DNA from: Chelatococcus caeni
Lineage (GTDB): Bacteria; Pseudomonadota; Alphaproteobacteria; Rhizobiales; Beijerinckiaceae
Length of the DNA stretch: 64,000 bases
Assembly (NCBI RefSeq): GCF_014196925.1
Contig: NZ_JACIEN010000001.1
Location: 186,001 to 250,000 of the forward strand
Direction of reading: 5' to 3'
A model generated the notes under the pieces. The model was not told the origin of the DNA. It worked only from the letters and a program-made list of their open reading frames with translations, and did no database searches. The stretch's first letter is position 1. Each line of letters begins with the position of its first letter. Below, piece after piece: positions 16,767 to 27,466 of this stretch. Made by a program: the position numbers and the translations under genes.

Positions 16767-17486
16767 TCACCGGTTGCGGCGCGCTTCCTGATTGATGAAG
16801 CCGCGCGGGTCCCCGTCCTCGGGCGCGGAGGTCGCGGGAGCGCGCTGGCCCTTGCCGATGGGGGCGTCGGCCGAGGGCAGGCGGTAGCCGGCCGGCGGCT
16901 CCGTCAGCGCCTGGCGCTGCGGCTCCTGGCCGTAGGCGATCGGCGGCGCGTCGGGGTTGCTGCCGTTGGAGTGGCGCAGCTGGTTCGGATTGACCCAGTG
17001 GGTCTCGCGGCAGTTGTCGCCGTAGCAGGGGTTGGCGATCGGCTGGGGTGCGCTGTTCGGTCCCGTGCCGCGCACGGAGAGCAGCTCCTGCCCCGAAAGG
17101 CGTGCGCCCTGCGACACCATCTGCTCGTTGCGCACGGGCACCGGCCGGCGCGCGGCGGCGGCCGCCTCGCGCGCCTTCGAGACGTCGGGATCCTTCGGCC
17201 AGGCGGGATTGGCGGTCAGCCGCTCGCCATCGCGCGGCGGGGGCAGGGCGTTCGTCGACGGGGGCACGACGAGGGGCGCGCGCTCGCGATAGATGATGGC
17301 GTCTTTTTCGCCTTCGATGATGCCGAGCGAGCCGAGCAGGTTCTTCATGAACACGCCGCTTTCATCCTGCGCCTGCGCCGGCCCGGGGTGGGCAAGGGCA
17401 AACGCGAATGCGGCGATGGCGGCCAGAAGCCCCGCCTTCATGAGGCCGGGCTTTACGAGGCCGGACGTCACGTCGTTTCGCGTCAT
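16767..17486 (-). CDS. Exported hypothetical protein
   Basis: A 239-aa protein with a signal peptide ([20 protein letters not shown], cleavage likely near AQA around residues 37-40). The mature part is Pro/Ala/Arg-rich and low in predicted structure, and keeps a central segment with two Cys (NPCYGDNCRETHWVNP). I do not recognise a catalytic domain. It is encoded between lspA and the M16 pair on the same strand. A periplasmic location is inferred. Proteins of this kind beside lspA occur in related genomes but have no known role. Confidence 0.75.
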   Translation of the reverse strand: MTRNDVTSGLVKPGLMKAGLLAAIAAFAFALAHPGPAQAQDESGVFMKNLLGSLGIIEGEKDAIIYRERAPLVVPPSTNALPPPRDGERLTANPAWPKDPDVSKAREAAAAARRPVPVRNEQMVSQGARLSGQELLSVRGTGPNSAPQPIANPCYGDNCRETHWVNPNQLRHSNGSNPDAPPIAYGQEPQRQALTEPPAGYRLPSADAPIGKGQRAPATSAPEDGDPRGFINQEARRNR

Positions 17487-17590
17487 GATCCTATCCCATC
17501 AACTACAACCGGCTTCCTCATGCCGGCACGCCACGTTTCGACGATCGGTGCGGCGAGAGTGAGGCGCCGCGGCCGACGCGAGGCAGGCCC

Positions 17591-18085
17591 TCAGCCGCGC
17601 GGCGCGGCCGAGCGCCTGCGCTCGAGGAAGAAGGAGTCATACAGAAGGAGGATCACGCCCGCAACGATGGCCGCGTCGGCGACATTGAACACGTACCAGC
17701 TGAAGGAGCCGGCGTGCAGATGCACGAAATCGAGCACCGCGCCGTAGATCAGCCGGTCGATGGCATTGCCGACCGCCCCGCCGATGAGGAGGCCGAGCCC
17801 GATGGCCACCGCCCGGTGCACGCCGCGCGTGAGCCAGACCGACAGGCCGATCGCCGCCACGAAGGACACGACGATCAGCGCCCAGCGGCCGGCCTCGCTC
17901 GACTGCTGCAAGAGGCCGTAGGAGATGCCTCGGTTCCAGACGAGCGTCAGCGACACGAAGGGGGCGAGCACGACCGGCTCGGTCCACGTCGTGATCTCGG
18001 CGACGAAATAGAGCCAGAGCTTCGTCGCCTGATCGAGCGCGAGCGTGATGAGCGCGATGAGGAAGCCGAGCCGGGCGGGCGTCAT
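17591..18085 (-). CDS. lspA: Lipoprotein signal peptidase LspA
   Basis: Membrane aspartyl peptidase (signal peptidase II) that removes the signal peptide from prolipoproteins. Four membrane helices are seen in 164 aa. The catalytic Asp pair is Asp119 in GNAIDRLIYGAVLDF and Asp137 in FNVADAAI. The start codon lies just 3 bases after the ileS stop, which suggests that ileS-lspA are transcribed together, a common arrangement. Confidence 0.95.
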   Translation of the reverse strand: MTPARLGFLIALITLALDQATKLWLYFVAEITTWTEPVVLAPFVSLTLVWNRGISYGLLQQSSEAGRWALIVVSFVAAIGLSVWLTRGVHRAVAIGLGLLIGGAVGNAIDRLIYGAVLDFVHLHAGSFSWYVFNVADAAIVAGVILLLYDSFFLERRRSAAPRG

Positions 18086-18088
18086 GCG

Positions 18089-21055
18089 TCAGGCGGCCTT
18101 GTGGCGGGCGTCCCACTCGCGCAGGGCCGCGGCATCGCGCGGCGTCACGTCCGGATAGTCGGCATCCTTGCCGATGTCGGGCGAGATCTTCCACGAGCGG
18201 GCGCACTTGCGCCCTTCGGCCTTCGCCGGCACCACGGCGACGCCGGGCACGTCGTCGAGCCGGAAGGCCTCCGCCGGGCCCTCGCCGTCGGTGACGGTGA
18301 TGGCGGAGGTGATGCAGATCTCGGCGAAGTCGACATCAGCCAGCAGCCGGCGCAGCTCGGGATCCGCCACGTGCACGACGGGCGCCGCCTCGAGGCTCGA
18401 GCCGATGCGCTTCTGCGCCCGCTCGATCTCGAGCGCGCCGGTGACGACGCGGCGCACGCGCCGGATCCTCGCCCAGCGGGCGGCGAGCTCGTCGTTGCGC
18501 CACTCGGGCGGGATGATCGGGAACTGCTCCAGGTGCACCGAGCCCGCGTCGCTGCCGAAACGGGCGAGCCAGGCCTCCTCGGCGGTGAAGACGAGGACCG
18601 GCGCGAGCCAGGTCACGACGCAGCGGAAGAGCTGGTCGATGACCGTCAGCGCGCTGCGGCGCGTCAGGCTCGACGCCGGGTCGCAATAGAGCGCGTCCTT
18701 GCGCACGTCGAAGTAGAAGGCCGAGAGGTCCGACGTCATGAAGGCCGCGAGCAGGGCGACGACGCGCTTGTAGTCGTAGGCGGCATAGGCCTTGCGCACC
18801 TCGCCGTCGAGCTCGCAGAGCCGGTGCAGCATCAGCCGCTCCAGCTCCGGCATGCGGTTCGTCGTCACGAGCTCGCGCGCGTCGAAATGGTGCAGCGTGC
18901 CGAGCATCCAGCGGATGGTGTTGCGCAGCTTGCGGTACTGGTCGACGACGCTCTTCAGGATCTCCGGCCCGATGCGCTGGTCGTCCCAATAATCGACCGA
19001 AGCGGTCCACAAGCGCAGGATGTCGGCGCCGAACTGCTTGATGACGTCCTGCGGGGCGACCGTGTTGCCGAGCGACTTCGACATCTTGCGGCCCTGCTCG
19101 TCGAGCGTGAAGCCGTGCGTGACGACGACGTCGTAGGGCGCACGCCCGCGCGTGCCGCAGCTCTCGAGCAGCGAGGAGTGGAACCAGCCGCGATGCTGGT
19201 CCGAGCCTTCGAGATACATCACCCGGTCGTGCCCGCCGTCGACGCGGCGCCTGGTCTTGAGGTCCGGCCGCACCTCGAGCGTGAAGGCGTGGGTGGAGCC
19301 GGAATCGAACCACACGTCGAGGATGTCCATCACCGGCGTCCAGGCGGACGGATCGTCGACGAGGCCGTCGAGGAAGCGGCGCGGGTCGGCGCTGAACCAG
19401 GCGTCCGCCCCCTCCGCCTCGAAGGCGGCGGCGATGCGGGAAGACAGTTCCTCGCTCGCGGCGAAATCGGGACCGGGGGCGAGCTCGACGACGCTGCCAC
19501 TCTCGTCCTCGCGCACGAAGACGGTGATCGGCACGCCCCAGGCGCGCTGGCGCGAGATAACCCAGTCGGGCCGGTTCTCGATCATGCCGTTGATGCGGTT
19601 CTCGCCCGCCTGCGGCACCCACTGCGTCGCGGCGATGGCCTTCAGCGCCCGCGCGCGCAGCGTGTCGCCCGCCCCGCCGAGCGGCTTGTCCATGGCGATA
19701 AACCACTGCGGCGTGTTGCGGAAGATGAGCGGGGCCTTGGAGCGCCAGGAATGCGGATACTGGTGCTTCATCCGGCCGCGCGCGGCGAGCCTGCCGGCCT
19801 CGATCAGGGCCTTGATGACGCGCTCGTTGGCGTCGCCCTCGCGACCCTTGTCGTCGAGCACGCGCGCGCCGGCGAAGAGCGGCACGTGCGGATAATAGGC
19901 GCCGTCGGGCCCGACCGTATGCGGCACGTCCGGCGTGCCGGCGGCGGCGAAGGCGGCCTTGTGCGTCGCCCAGAGGTTGTAGTCGTCGGCGCCGTGCCCG
20001 GGGGCAGTGTGGACGAAGCCCGTGCCCGCGTCGTCGGTGACGAAGTCGCCGGCAAGGAGCGGCACGCCGAAGTCGTAGCCCTGGCCCGCGAGCGGATGGG
20101 CGCACAGGAGGCCGGCAAGGTCCTTCGGCGCGACGGCGGCGATGCGATGCCAGCGCTCCACGCGGGCGGCCTTCATCACCTCGTCGGCGAGCTTGTCGGC
20201 GAGCACGTAGCGCTCGCCCTTCACCGCCCAGTTGCCGGCCGGCGCGTCGCTGACCTCGTAGAGGCCGTAGGCGATGTCGTCGGCATAGGCGATGGCGCGG
20301 TTGCCCGGGATGGTCCAGGGCGTCGTCGTCCAGATGATGACGGCGGCCCCGTCGAGCGGCGTGCCCGAGCGGGCCCTGACCGGGAACTTCACGTAGATCG
20401 TCGGCGAGGTGTGCTCCTGGTACTCCACCTCCGCCTCGGCGAGCGCCGTACGCTCGACGATCGACCACATGACGGGCTTGGAGCCGCGATAGAGCTGGCC
20501 GCTCGCCGCGAACTTCATCAGCTCGCGGGCGATCTGCGCCTCGGCCGGATAGGCCATGGTGAGATAGGGATGGGCCCAGTCGCCCTCGATGCCGAGGCGC
20601 TTGAACTCCTCTCGCTGCACGTCGATCCACTTCTGCGCGAAGGCGCGGCACTCGCGGCGGAACTCGACGACCGGCACCTCGTCCTTGTTGCGGCCCTTGG
20701 CGCGGTATTCCTCCTCGATCTTCCACTCGATCGGCAGGCCGTGGCAGTCCCAGCCGGGGACGTAGTTGGCGTCGTGGCCGAGCATGGTCTGCGAGCGCAC
20801 GACGAGGTCCTTCAGCACCTTGTTGAGCGCATGGCCGATGTGGATGTGGCCGTTGGCGTAGGGCGGGCCGTCGTGCAGCACGAAGCGCGGGCGGCCCTTG
20901 CCGGCCTCGCGCAGGCCCTCGTAGAGGCCGACGCGCTGCCAGTGGGCGAGGATGTCGGGCTCGCGCTCGGGCAGGCCGGCGCGCATCGGGAACGATGTCT
21001 GCGGCAGGAACAGCGTTTCGGAATAGTCGCGAGCGGTGGGGGAGGGAGCGTTCAT
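18089..21055 (-). CDS. ileS: Isoleucyl-tRNA synthetase
   Basis: Class I aminoacyl-tRNA synthetase, 988 aa. The HIGH motif is HIGH in [16 protein letters not shown] (residues 72-75) and KMSKS is in [14 protein letters not shown] (about 656). The CP1 editing domain lies between them, and an anticodon-binding domain follows. The ATG at 21055 ([16 protein letters not shown]) is preferred over an upstream ATG at 21112 that adds a non-conserved leader. The C-terminus lacks the four-Cys zinc ribbon of E. coli IleS. No T-box leader is visible. Confidence 0.96.
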   Translation of the reverse strand: MNAPSPTARDYSETLFLPQTSFPMRAGLPEREPDILAHWQRVGLYEGLREAGKGRPRFVLHDGPPYANGHIHIGHALNKVLKDLVVRSQTMLGHDANYVPGWDCHGLPIEWKIEEEYRAKGRNKDEVPVVEFRRECRAFAQKWIDVQREEFKRLGIEGDWAHPYLTMAYPAEAQIARELMKFAASGQLYRGSKPVMWSIVERTALAEAEVEYQEHTSPTIYVKFPVRARSGTPLDGAAVIIWTTTPWTIPGNRAIAYADDIAYGLYEVSDAPAGNWAVKGERYVLADKLADEVMKAARVERWHRIAAVAPKDLAGLLCAHPLAGQGYDFGVPLLAGDFVTDDAGTGFVHTAPGHGADDYNLWATHKAAFAAAGTPDVPHTVGPDGAYYPHVPLFAGARVLDDKGREGDANERVIKALIEAGRLAARGRMKHQYPHSWRSKAPLIFRNTPQWFIAMDKPLGGAGDTLRARALKAIAATQWVPQAGENRINGMIENRPDWVISRQRAWGVPITVFVREDESGSVVELAPGPDFAASEELSSRIAAAFEAEGADAWFSADPRRFLDGLVDDPSAWTPVMDILDVWFDSGSTHAFTLEVRPDLKTRRRVDGGHDRVMYLEGSDQHRGWFHSSLLESCGTRGRAPYDVVVTHGFTLDEQGRKMSKSLGNTVAPQDVIKQFGADILRLWTASVDYWDDQRIGPEILKSVVDQYRKLRNTIRWMLGTLHHFDARELVTTNRMPELERLMLHRLCELDGEVRKAYAAYDYKRVVALLAAFMTSDLSAFYFDVRKDALYCDPASSLTRRSALTVIDQLFRCVVTWLAPVLVFTAEEAWLARFGSDAGSVHLEQFPIIPPEWRNDELAARWARIRRVRRVVTGALEIERAQKRIGSSLEAAPVVHVADPELRRLLADVDFAEICITSAITVTDGEGPAEAFRLDDVPGVAVVPAKAEGRKCARSWKISPDIGKDADYPDVTPRDAAALREWDARHKAA

Positions 21056-21330
21056 GGATCGGCCGATTCGGGTAGGCGCAGCGCCCGTGCGGCGCCCGGG
21101 ATGTTGCAGCAAGCGTTTGAGGGGCCCGCATGGGCCCGCGTGACCCCGGACCTCCGCGGGTACCCGCTCTCGGGTGCCTCAGGCGAAGGCCGGGCCGTTA
21201 ATTCGCAGCTTGAATCGAGGCTCGGTCATGGCCGTCTTCTACGCATCTTTCCACAAAGAGGCCACCGGTTTTCGAACAAAACCGCCGCCGGCACAAGCCG
21301 GCCCGTCGCCCGCCGCCCCCGGGGCCGGCG

Positions 21331-22572
21331 TCAGGCGACGCGCAGGGGCCTTTCGCCGGCCTCGGGCTCGCCCGCGAGCGCCTGCGCCTGGGCGCCCAGG
21401 TCGCGGATGAGGTCGTCGAGCCGCTCGATGCAGCCGAGAAGGTCGCGTTCGGCCGCGCCCGCCGGCGCATCCTGAGGCTCTCCCCGCCGGCCGGCCGCGG
21501 CCACCGCCTCGATCGAGCGGGCGATCTCCTGGGTGGCGCTGCTCTGCTGGTTGACCGCCTCGGCGATGGTCATCGTCATGGAATCGATCGAGGTGATGGT
21601 GCCCGAGATCGTGTCGATGGCCTCGACCGCCTGGGCCGTCGCCGTCTGCATGGCGGCGATCTGGCCGCGGATCTCGTCGGTGGCACGGGCGGTCTGGTTG
21701 GCGAGCGCCTTGACCTCCTGGGCGACGACGGCGAAGCCCCGGCCGGCCTCGCCCGCACGGGCCGCCTCGATGGTGGCGTTGAGCGCGAGGAGGTTCGTCT
21801 GCTCGGCGATCGCGGTGATGAGGGTGATGACCTCGCCGATCTTGGCGCTCGACTTGTCGAGCGCCTTGACGAGATCGCTCGTCGCGCGCACCTCGCGCAC
21901 GGCCCGCGCCGCGATGCCGGAGCCCTGCTGCAGCTGGCGGCCGATCTCCGAGATCGAGCTCGTCAGCTCGACGGCGGCGGCCGCGGCCGTCTGGACGCCG
22001 CCGTTCAGCGGCCGGCGCGGCGGGCGGCGCGTCTCTTCGAACGAGATCGTGAACTGGTGCCGCAGCGTCTCGAGCTCGGTGGCGAGCTGGCCCGCCCGGC
22101 CGTTGATGAGGCCGAGCGCCTCGGCCAGATGCGCGCGGTCCATGTCGCGGGCCCGGTCCCGGGCGTCGCGCAGCGTGAGGAGCTCGCGCCGCAGGGCCGC
22201 GAGCTCGCCCTCCTGTTCGCGGGCGATGATGAGCCGCCGGCGCAGCTCCTCGACCGCGCGCGCGAGCCGGCCCGTGGGGCCGTCGTCGCCGGTGTGGGGC
22301 ACGAGGATGTCGAGCCGTCCCTCGGCAAGCCGGGCGAGGCTGTCGTCGAGGGCCGTGCGGGAACGCGGCGGGCGCGGCGCGAAACCGATCGCGACGAGCG
22401 TGATGAGAACGGCAGCTGCGAGAAGAAAAAGCAGGAAATGCTCGTCGCTTTCCATGGCCACGGCCTGCTGGACCGCGAGAATGGCGACGGTGCCGAGGAA
22501 AAAGCCCCCGGCGCGCAAGAACAGGGAGGAATGTTTTTCTACGGCAATGTGAGAAAACGGCATTTTGGGCAT
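21331..22572 (-). CDS. Methyl-accepting chemotaxis protein with minimal extracytoplasmic part
   Basis: A 413-aa chemoreceptor. Two hydrophobic helices (about residues 17-40 and 45-65) are separated by only a few residues, so no periplasmic ligand domain exists. The conserved signalling hairpin [20 protein letters not shown], followed by [15 protein letters not shown], is present at about 255-295, with coiled coil on both sides. No CheR-docking pentapeptide is seen at the C-terminus. It probably senses a cytoplasmic or membrane-borne signal. The start may instead be at 22563. Confidence 0.88.
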   Translation of the reverse strand: MPKMPFSHIAVEKHSSLFLRAGGFFLGTVAILAVQQAVAMESDEHFLLFLLAAAVLITLVAIGFAPRPPRSRTALDDSLARLAEGRLDILVPHTGDDGPTGRLARAVEELRRRLIIAREQEGELAALRRELLTLRDARDRARDMDRAHLAEALGLINGRAGQLATELETLRHQFTISFEETRRPPRRPLNGGVQTAAAAAVELTSSISEIGRQLQQGSGIAARAVREVRATSDLVKALDKSSAKIGEVITLITAIAEQTNLLALNATIEAARAGEAGRGFAVVAQEVKALANQTARATDEIRGQIAAMQTATAQAVEAIDTISGTITSIDSMTMTIAEAVNQQSSATQEIARSIEAVAAAGRRGEPQDAPAGAAERDLLGCIERLDDLIRDLGAQAQALAGEPEAGERPLRVA

Positions 22573-22653
22573 CGTCTTGGCAATGAGCGGATCGGAATGC
22601 GGTGATCCTTGCCGAGACGGGTTAAGGATTGGTGGAACAAAGTCCTTTTCGGA

Positions 22654-23670
22654 TCAGGATTGCTGGGGAGAAAGCAGCGACGGCACGCCGGCGGCGGGAT
22701 CGTTCAGCAGGCGGCGGGCCTCGGCGCTGTCGCTGTCCATCTGCGCGATGAGAGCCTCGACCGTGGCGAAACGCTCCTCCGGGCGCAGGAACGCCACGAA
22801 TTCCACATCCATCGTGCGCCCGTAGAGATCGCCGCGGAAATCGAACAGGTGCACCTCGAGCAGCGGCGCGCCGTTGTCGAAGGTCGGCCGCCGGCCGAAG
22901 CTCGCGACCCCCGCGTGGATGGTGCCGTCCACGGCGGCCCGCACCGCATAGATGCCGTGGCGCAGCCCGCAATCGGGGGCGAGCGCCAGATTGGCGGTCG
23001 GGTAGCCGAGATCGCGGCCGCGCTTGTCGCCGTGGCGCACGGTGGCCCGCACCAGCCAGCGATAGCCGAGGAGATGGTTTGCCCGGGCGATGTCACCCGC
23101 CGCGAGGCTCGTCCGGATGGCGCTCGACGACACGGCCTCGCCGGCCTCCGTGACCGGGGGCAGGATGCGCACGGCAAGGCCGAGCGCGGCGCCGTGCTCG
23201 CTGAGGAAGGCGGGCGTGCCCTGCCGGCCCTTGCCGAAGTGGAAGTCGTGCCCGACGACCACGCCCCGGGCGCCGAGCCGCTCGACGAGCAGCTTCTCGA
23301 TGAAGTCGTGCGCGCTCGTCGCCGCGAGCGCGGCATCGAAGTGAAGCTCGATCATGCCCGCAAGGCCGAGCCGGGCCGCCACCATCGCCTTCACGTCCGG
23401 CGGCGTGATGCGGAAGAGCGGCTTGTCGGGCGCGAAGAAGCGTTTCGGATGGGGCTCGAAGGTCAGGAGCGCCGCCGGCGCGGCGCGCTCGCCCGCCAGG
23501 GCCACGGTCGCCGCGACGATGGAGCGGTGCCCGCGGTGCAGCCCGTCGAAATTGCCGATGGCGACCACCGCGCCCCGCAGCGCCGCGGGCACGTCACCCT
23601 CGCCGCGCCAGTGCACGAAGGTCTCGTTGCGGGCGGAAAACGGCGAATCGGGCGGGATGGTCGAGGGCAT
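22654..23670 (-). CDS. ribF: Bifunctional riboflavin kinase/FAD synthetase RibF
   Basis: Makes FMN from riboflavin and then FAD. The N-terminal nucleotidyltransferase domain has GNFDGLHRGH (residues 39-48) and LTFEPHPKRFF. The C-terminal riboflavin kinase domain has YPTANLAL and a closing segment DLYGRTMDVEFVAFLRPE. The length is 338 aa. The start at 23670 (MPSTIPPDSP) removes a leader that is not conserved. It lies downstream of the MaoC gene on the same strand. Confidence 0.94.
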   Translation of the reverse strand: MPSTIPPDSPFSARNETFVHWRGEGDVPAALRGAVVAIGNFDGLHRGHRSIVAATVALAGERAAPAALLTFEPHPKRFFAPDKPLFRITPPDVKAMVAARLGLAGMIELHFDAALAATSAHDFIEKLLVERLGARGVVVGHDFHFGKGRQGTPAFLSEHGAALGLAVRILPPVTEAGEAVSSSAIRTSLAAGDIARANHLLGYRWLVRATVRHGDKRGRDLGYPTANLALAPDCGLRHGIYAVRAAVDGTIHAGVASFGRRPTFDNGAPLLEVHLFDFRGDLYGRTMDVEFVAFLRPEERFATVEALIAQMDSDSAEARRLLNDPAAGVPSLLSPQQS

Positions 23671-23754
23671 CGGCTCTCGCGGGTCGGGGCACATGCGCCC
23701 GGTTGCGGGCGCGGCGGACCCTGCCAAGAACACGGGCGGCTGGTCAAGCGCCGA

Positions 23755-24192
23755 TCAGAGGCCGGCGCGCGAGGGCACGGCGACCCAGGCTTCGCCCTCG
23801 AGCACGGCCTTGCCGTCGCAGACGCAGTCGCAGAACAGGCGCACGCGCCGCCGCTCCGGCACGAGCTCGGCCACCTCGACCGTCGCGGTGACGACGTCGC
23901 CGATGCGCACGGGCGCCAGGAACTGCAGCGTCTGCGAGAGATAGACGGCGCCCGGGCCGGGAAGGCGCGTGCCGAGAACGGCCGAGATGAGGCTCGCCGT
24001 GAACATGCCGTGGGCGATGCGCTGGCCGAAGCGGGTCTGCGCCGCATAGGCCTCGTCGATGTGGATGGGGTTGCGGTCCCCCGTCACGCTGGCGAAGCCC
24101 GTGACGTCGTCTTCCATGACCGTGCGCATCAGCCGCTCGCGCATGCCGATGCTGAGGTCCTCGAAATAGAAGCTGCGCATGACCTCCAACAT
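23755..24192 (-). CDS. MaoC-family dehydratase
   Basis: A 145-aa hot-dog-fold hydratase. The hydratase-2 motif is complete in FASVTGDRNPIHIDEAYA, with catalytic Asp39 and His44. Family members hydrate enoyl-CoA thioesters, and the substrate here is unknown. GGAAGG five bases before the ATG at 24192 supports this start. An upstream ATG gives an implausible leader. ribF follows after 84 bp. Confidence 0.88.
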   Translation of the reverse strand: MLEVMRSFYFEDLSIGMRERLMRTVMEDDVTGFASVTGDRNPIHIDEAYAAQTRFGQRIAHGMFTASLISAVLGTRLPGPGAVYLSQTLQFLAPVRIGDVVTATVEVAELVPERRRVRLFCDCVCDGKAVLEGEAWVAVPSRAGL

Positions 24193-24485
24193 GATGCCTT
24201 CCCGCTGTTGCGGCCGATGCGGCAAATCCGTGCGGCGGTGCAGGGTGGTCGCCTCTCCATGCGGCACTGCATCATACTACTTATTGCGCCGCACCATGCC
24301 ATGCGACTTTCGGCCACCTGCATGCGCAAAGGTTGATGCCAAATTTCACCGGATCTGATGTAATTAACCTGATCGCAACAGGGGCATTCTAAGGTAGGGG
24401 CATGACGACAACCGTTTCTTCTCAGCCAGCCGGGTCGGGACGCCGTGGCGGGCATACGTGCCGTTGCCGTTGACCGGAGCAGACC

Positions 24486-24869
24486 ATGGCCCTTGATCTC
24501 TCGATGCCGATCCTGATCGTCGATGACTATCAGGCGATGGTCCGCATCATCCGCAATCTGCTGCACCAACTCGGCTTCGAGGATGTCGACGAGGCGCCGG
24601 ACGGTCCGAGCGCGCTCGCCAAGATGCGCGAGAAGACCTATGCGCTCGTCATCTCCGACTGGAACATGGAGCCCATGTCGGGCTACGACCTCCTGCGCGA
24701 GGTGCGCGCCGAGGAGGCCTGGCGCTCCATCCCCTTCATCATGGTGACGGCCGAATCGAAGACGGAGAACGTCATCGCGGCGAAGAAGGCCGGCGTGAAC
24801 AACTACATCGTCAAGCCGTTCAACGCCCAGACGCTGAAAGCCAAGATCGAATCGGTCTGCGGCGTCTGA
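24486..24869 (+). CDS. CheY-like single-domain response regulator
   Basis: A 127-aa receiver domain with no output domain. The acidic pocket is Asp13-Asp14 (ILIVDDYQ), the phosphoacceptor Asp58 lies in VISDWNME, the switch Thr88 in MVTAES and Lys110 in YIVKPF. All five key residues are present, so it should be phosphorylated. The CheY-type length, the chemoreceptor 2 kb away and the CheZ-like gene 5 kb away favour a chemotaxis role. Confidence 0.88.
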   Translation: MALDLSMPILIVDDYQAMVRIIRNLLHQLGFEDVDEAPDGPSALAKMREKTYALVISDWNMEPMSGYDLLREVRAEEAWRSIPFIMVTAESKTENVIAAKKAGVNNYIVKPFNAQTLKAKIESVCGV

Positions 24870-24946
24870 CGGACGCCGCTACCGGACCAGCGTGTCGGCG
24901 ATCGCCTGAAGGCGGTGCGACGCGTTCTCGAGCGATAGCGACACCG

Positions 24947-25828
24947 TTACCAGACGAGGCTCTCGATGATCGCCTGCGGGCGATGCGTCGCGTCTTCGAG
25001 CCACGCCGCAAGGGCGATCTCGTCGAGGCTGCCGCCGAGCGGGCTGATCTCGGCCGCATGGATGCCGCGCGTCACGAGCAGCGCGTCGGCCCCGATGCTG
25101 TGGGCGCCGGCGACATCGGTGCGGATCGCGTCGCCGATGGCGAGCACGCGCGACACCGGTACGTGCGCGCCGCGGATGCGCTCCGCCTCGCCGAGGGCGC
25201 GCTCGTAGATCGGCTTGTGCGGCTTGCCCGCGTAGGTCACCGTCCCGCCGATCTCCTCATAGGCCGCGGCGAGGGCGCCGGCGCAATAGATCAGCGCCGT
25301 GCCGCGCTCCACGACGAGATCGGGATTGGCGCAGATCATCGGCACGCCGCCGGCATGCATCTCGGCGAGGAGGCCGGCGTAGTCGTCCGGCGTCTCGCGC
25401 TCGTCGTCGACGAGGCCGGTGCAGACCGCATAACGGGCCTCGGCCGCCGCCGTCAGGGGCGCGTCGAGGCCGTCGAACAGCGGCAGGTCGCGGTCCGGCC
25501 CGATGTGGAGGAGGGGCTCGCCCGGCCGGGCCGCAATCTGGCTGCGCGTGACGTCGCCGGAGGTGACGGCCGCGTCATAGGCCGCGCGCTTCACGCCGAA
25601 ACCGTCGAGCAGCGTCAGGACGTCCCCGTTCGGGCGGGGGGCGTTGGAGACGAGCACGACCTGGCCGCCGCGCTGGCGGAACTGCTGAAGGGCTTCGCCC
25701 GCCGGGGCGAAGGCCTCGAGCCCGTTGTGCAGCACGCCCCAGATGTCGCACAGGATGACGTCGTAGCGATCGGCGATCGTCCGAAGTCCCTGGATGATCG
25801 GAGGCGGGGAGGCGGGCCGGTCGGTCAT
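24947..25828 (-). CDS. TIGR01459-type HAD hydrolase (class IIA)
   Basis: A 293-aa haloacid dehalogenase superfamily phosphatase of the NagD-like IIA group. Motif 1 is LCDIWGVLHNG with the nucleophile Asp28; the usual second Asp is Trp, as I recall is normal for this subfamily. Motif 2 is VLVSNAPRP. The cap region ends in ICANPDLVVERG and motif 4 is LAIGDAIRTDVAGAHSIG. The substrate is unknown, and a sugar or nucleotide phosphate is likely. Such genes often lie near ribF in alphaproteobacteria, as here. Confidence 0.87.
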   Translation of the reverse strand: MTDRPASPPPIIQGLRTIADRYDVILCDIWGVLHNGLEAFAPAGEALQQFRQRGGQVVLVSNAPRPNGDVLTLLDGFGVKRAAYDAAVTSGDVTRSQIAARPGEPLLHIGPDRDLPLFDGLDAPLTAAAEARYAVCTGLVDDERETPDDYAGLLAEMHAGGVPMICANPDLVVERGTALIYCAGALAAAYEEIGGTVTYAGKPHKPIYERALGEAERIRGAHVPVSRVLAIGDAIRTDVAGAHSIGADALLVTRGIHAAEISPLGGSLDEIALAAWLEDATHRPQAIIESLVW

Positions 25829-26085
25829 GTTCGAGAGAGCTTCATGTTCGAGAGGGCTCCCGGGGCGGTTCCGTCGAGGGGGCCATCCGTGGGGAGCGAG
25901 GCGGAGGCTCCGGCGCTAATGCCGTGAGGCGGCCGTGTCAAGCGCGGCCGGGGCGTCCGGCGCAGCATATGTCGCATGGCGGGCAATCGGTTCGATTGTT
26001 CCTCTTCGGCGCGGCTCTTGATAGCTTGGCGCGATACTGGCCCGGGATCCCTGTCTCCCGCGGCCCAAACCGAACGGGAGCCACG

Positions 26086-27429
26086 ATGTCCGCCTCTGCC
26101 GCCCACGACCACGCGCTCGCGCCGAACGACCTCGAAGCGTTCTGGATGCCCTTCACGGCCAACCGCGCCTTCAAGAAGAAGCCGCGCATGGTGACCGGCG
26201 CCAAGGACATGCACTACCTGACGGCCGAGGGCCGCAAGGTGGTCGACGGCGCGGCGGGGCTGTGGTGCTGCAACGCCGGCCACAACCGCGACCCGATCGT
26301 CTCGGCCATCCAGGCCCAGGCCGGCGAGCTCGACTATGCGCCGGCCTTCCAGTTCGGCCAGCCCAAGGCCTTCGCGCTCGCAGCCCGCATCGCCGCGTTG
26401 GCGCCGGGTGACCTCGACCACGTCTTCTTCGCCAATTCCGGCTCGGAGGCGGTGGACAGCGCTCTCAAGATCGCGCTCGCCTACTGGAACATCACCGGCA
26501 AGGGCTCCAAGACGCGCCTCATCGGCCGCGAGCGCGGCTATCACGGCGTCGGCTTCGGCGGCATCTCGGTCGGCGGCATCGTGCCGAACCGCAAGTTCTT
26601 CGGCTCGCTGCTGACGGGCGTCGACCACCTGCCGCACACCTACAACCGCGAGAAGCAGGCCTTCTCGCGCGGCGAGCCGGAGTGGGGCGCGCATCTCGCC
26701 GACGAGTTGGAGCGCATCGTCGCCCTGCACGACGCCTCGACCATCGCGGCCGTCATCGTCGAGCCCATGGCCGGCTCCACCGGCGTGCTGCCGCCGCCCA
26801 AGGGCTATCTGAAGCGCCTGCGCGAGATCTGCGACAAGCACAACATCCTGCTCGTCTTCGACGAGGTCATCACCGGCTTCGGTCGTCTCGGCTTCGCCTT
26901 CGCCGCCGAACGCTACGGCGTCGTGCCGGACATGATCACCTTCGCCAAGGGCGTCACCTCCGGCACCGTGCCCATGGGCGGCGTGCTCGTGCGCAAGGGC
27001 ATCTACGAAGCCTTCATGCAGGGGCCGGAGCACGTCATCGAGCTCTTCCACGGCTATACCTATTCGGCCCATCCGCTCGCCTGCGCCGCCGGCCTTGCGG
27101 CGCTCGACGTCTATCGCGACGAGGGGCTGTTCGAGCGCGCCCGCGCGCTCGAGGGCACCTGGGCGGACGCGATGCACGGGCTCAAGGGCCTGCCGGGCGT
27201 GCTCGACATCCGCTCGGTCGGCATCGTCGGGGCCGTCGACCTCGCGCCCCTCAAGGATGCGCCGGGCCGGCGCGCCTTCGAGGCCATGGACCGCGCCTTC
27301 CACGAGTTCGACCTCATGGTGCGCATCACCGGCGACACCATCGCGGTTTCGCCGCCCCTCATCCTGACCGAGAGCGACATCGGCGACATCGCCGACAAGC
27401 TCGCCAAGGTCATCCGGGCGGTCGCCTGA
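26086..27429 (+). CDS. Class III (omega) aminotransferase, probable omega-amino acid:pyruvate type
   Basis: PLP-dependent class III aminotransferase, 447 aa. It opens with AFWMPFTANRAFKKKPRM, typical of beta-alanine/omega-amino acid:pyruvate transaminases. FFANSGSEAVDSALKIA and VFDEVITGFGRLG follow, and the PLP-binding Lys (about 288) is in MITFAKGVTSG. HGYTYSAHPLACAAG is also present. CGGGAG lies upstream of the chosen ATG. The exact amine donor cannot be read from sequence. Confidence 0.88.
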   Translation: MSASAAHDHALAPNDLEAFWMPFTANRAFKKKPRMVTGAKDMHYLTAEGRKVVDGAAGLWCCNAGHNRDPIVSAIQAQAGELDYAPAFQFGQPKAFALAARIAALAPGDLDHVFFANSGSEAVDSALKIALAYWNITGKGSKTRLIGRERGYHGVGFGGISVGGIVPNRKFFGSLLTGVDHLPHTYNREKQAFSRGEPEWGAHLADELERIVALHDASTIAAVIVEPMAGSTGVLPPPKGYLKRLREICDKHNILLVFDEVITGFGRLGFAFAAERYGVVPDMITFAKGVTSGTVPMGGVLVRKGIYEAFMQGPEHVIELFHGYTYSAHPLACAAGLAALDVYRDEGLFERARALEGTWADAMHGLKGLPGVLDIRSVGIVGAVDLAPLKDAPGRRAFEAMDRAFHEFDLMVRITGDTIAVSPPLILTESDIGDIADKLAKVIRAVA

Positions 27430-27466
27430 TGCCTGCGCGCCGCCGTCGGCCAGCCGGGCAGCGGCG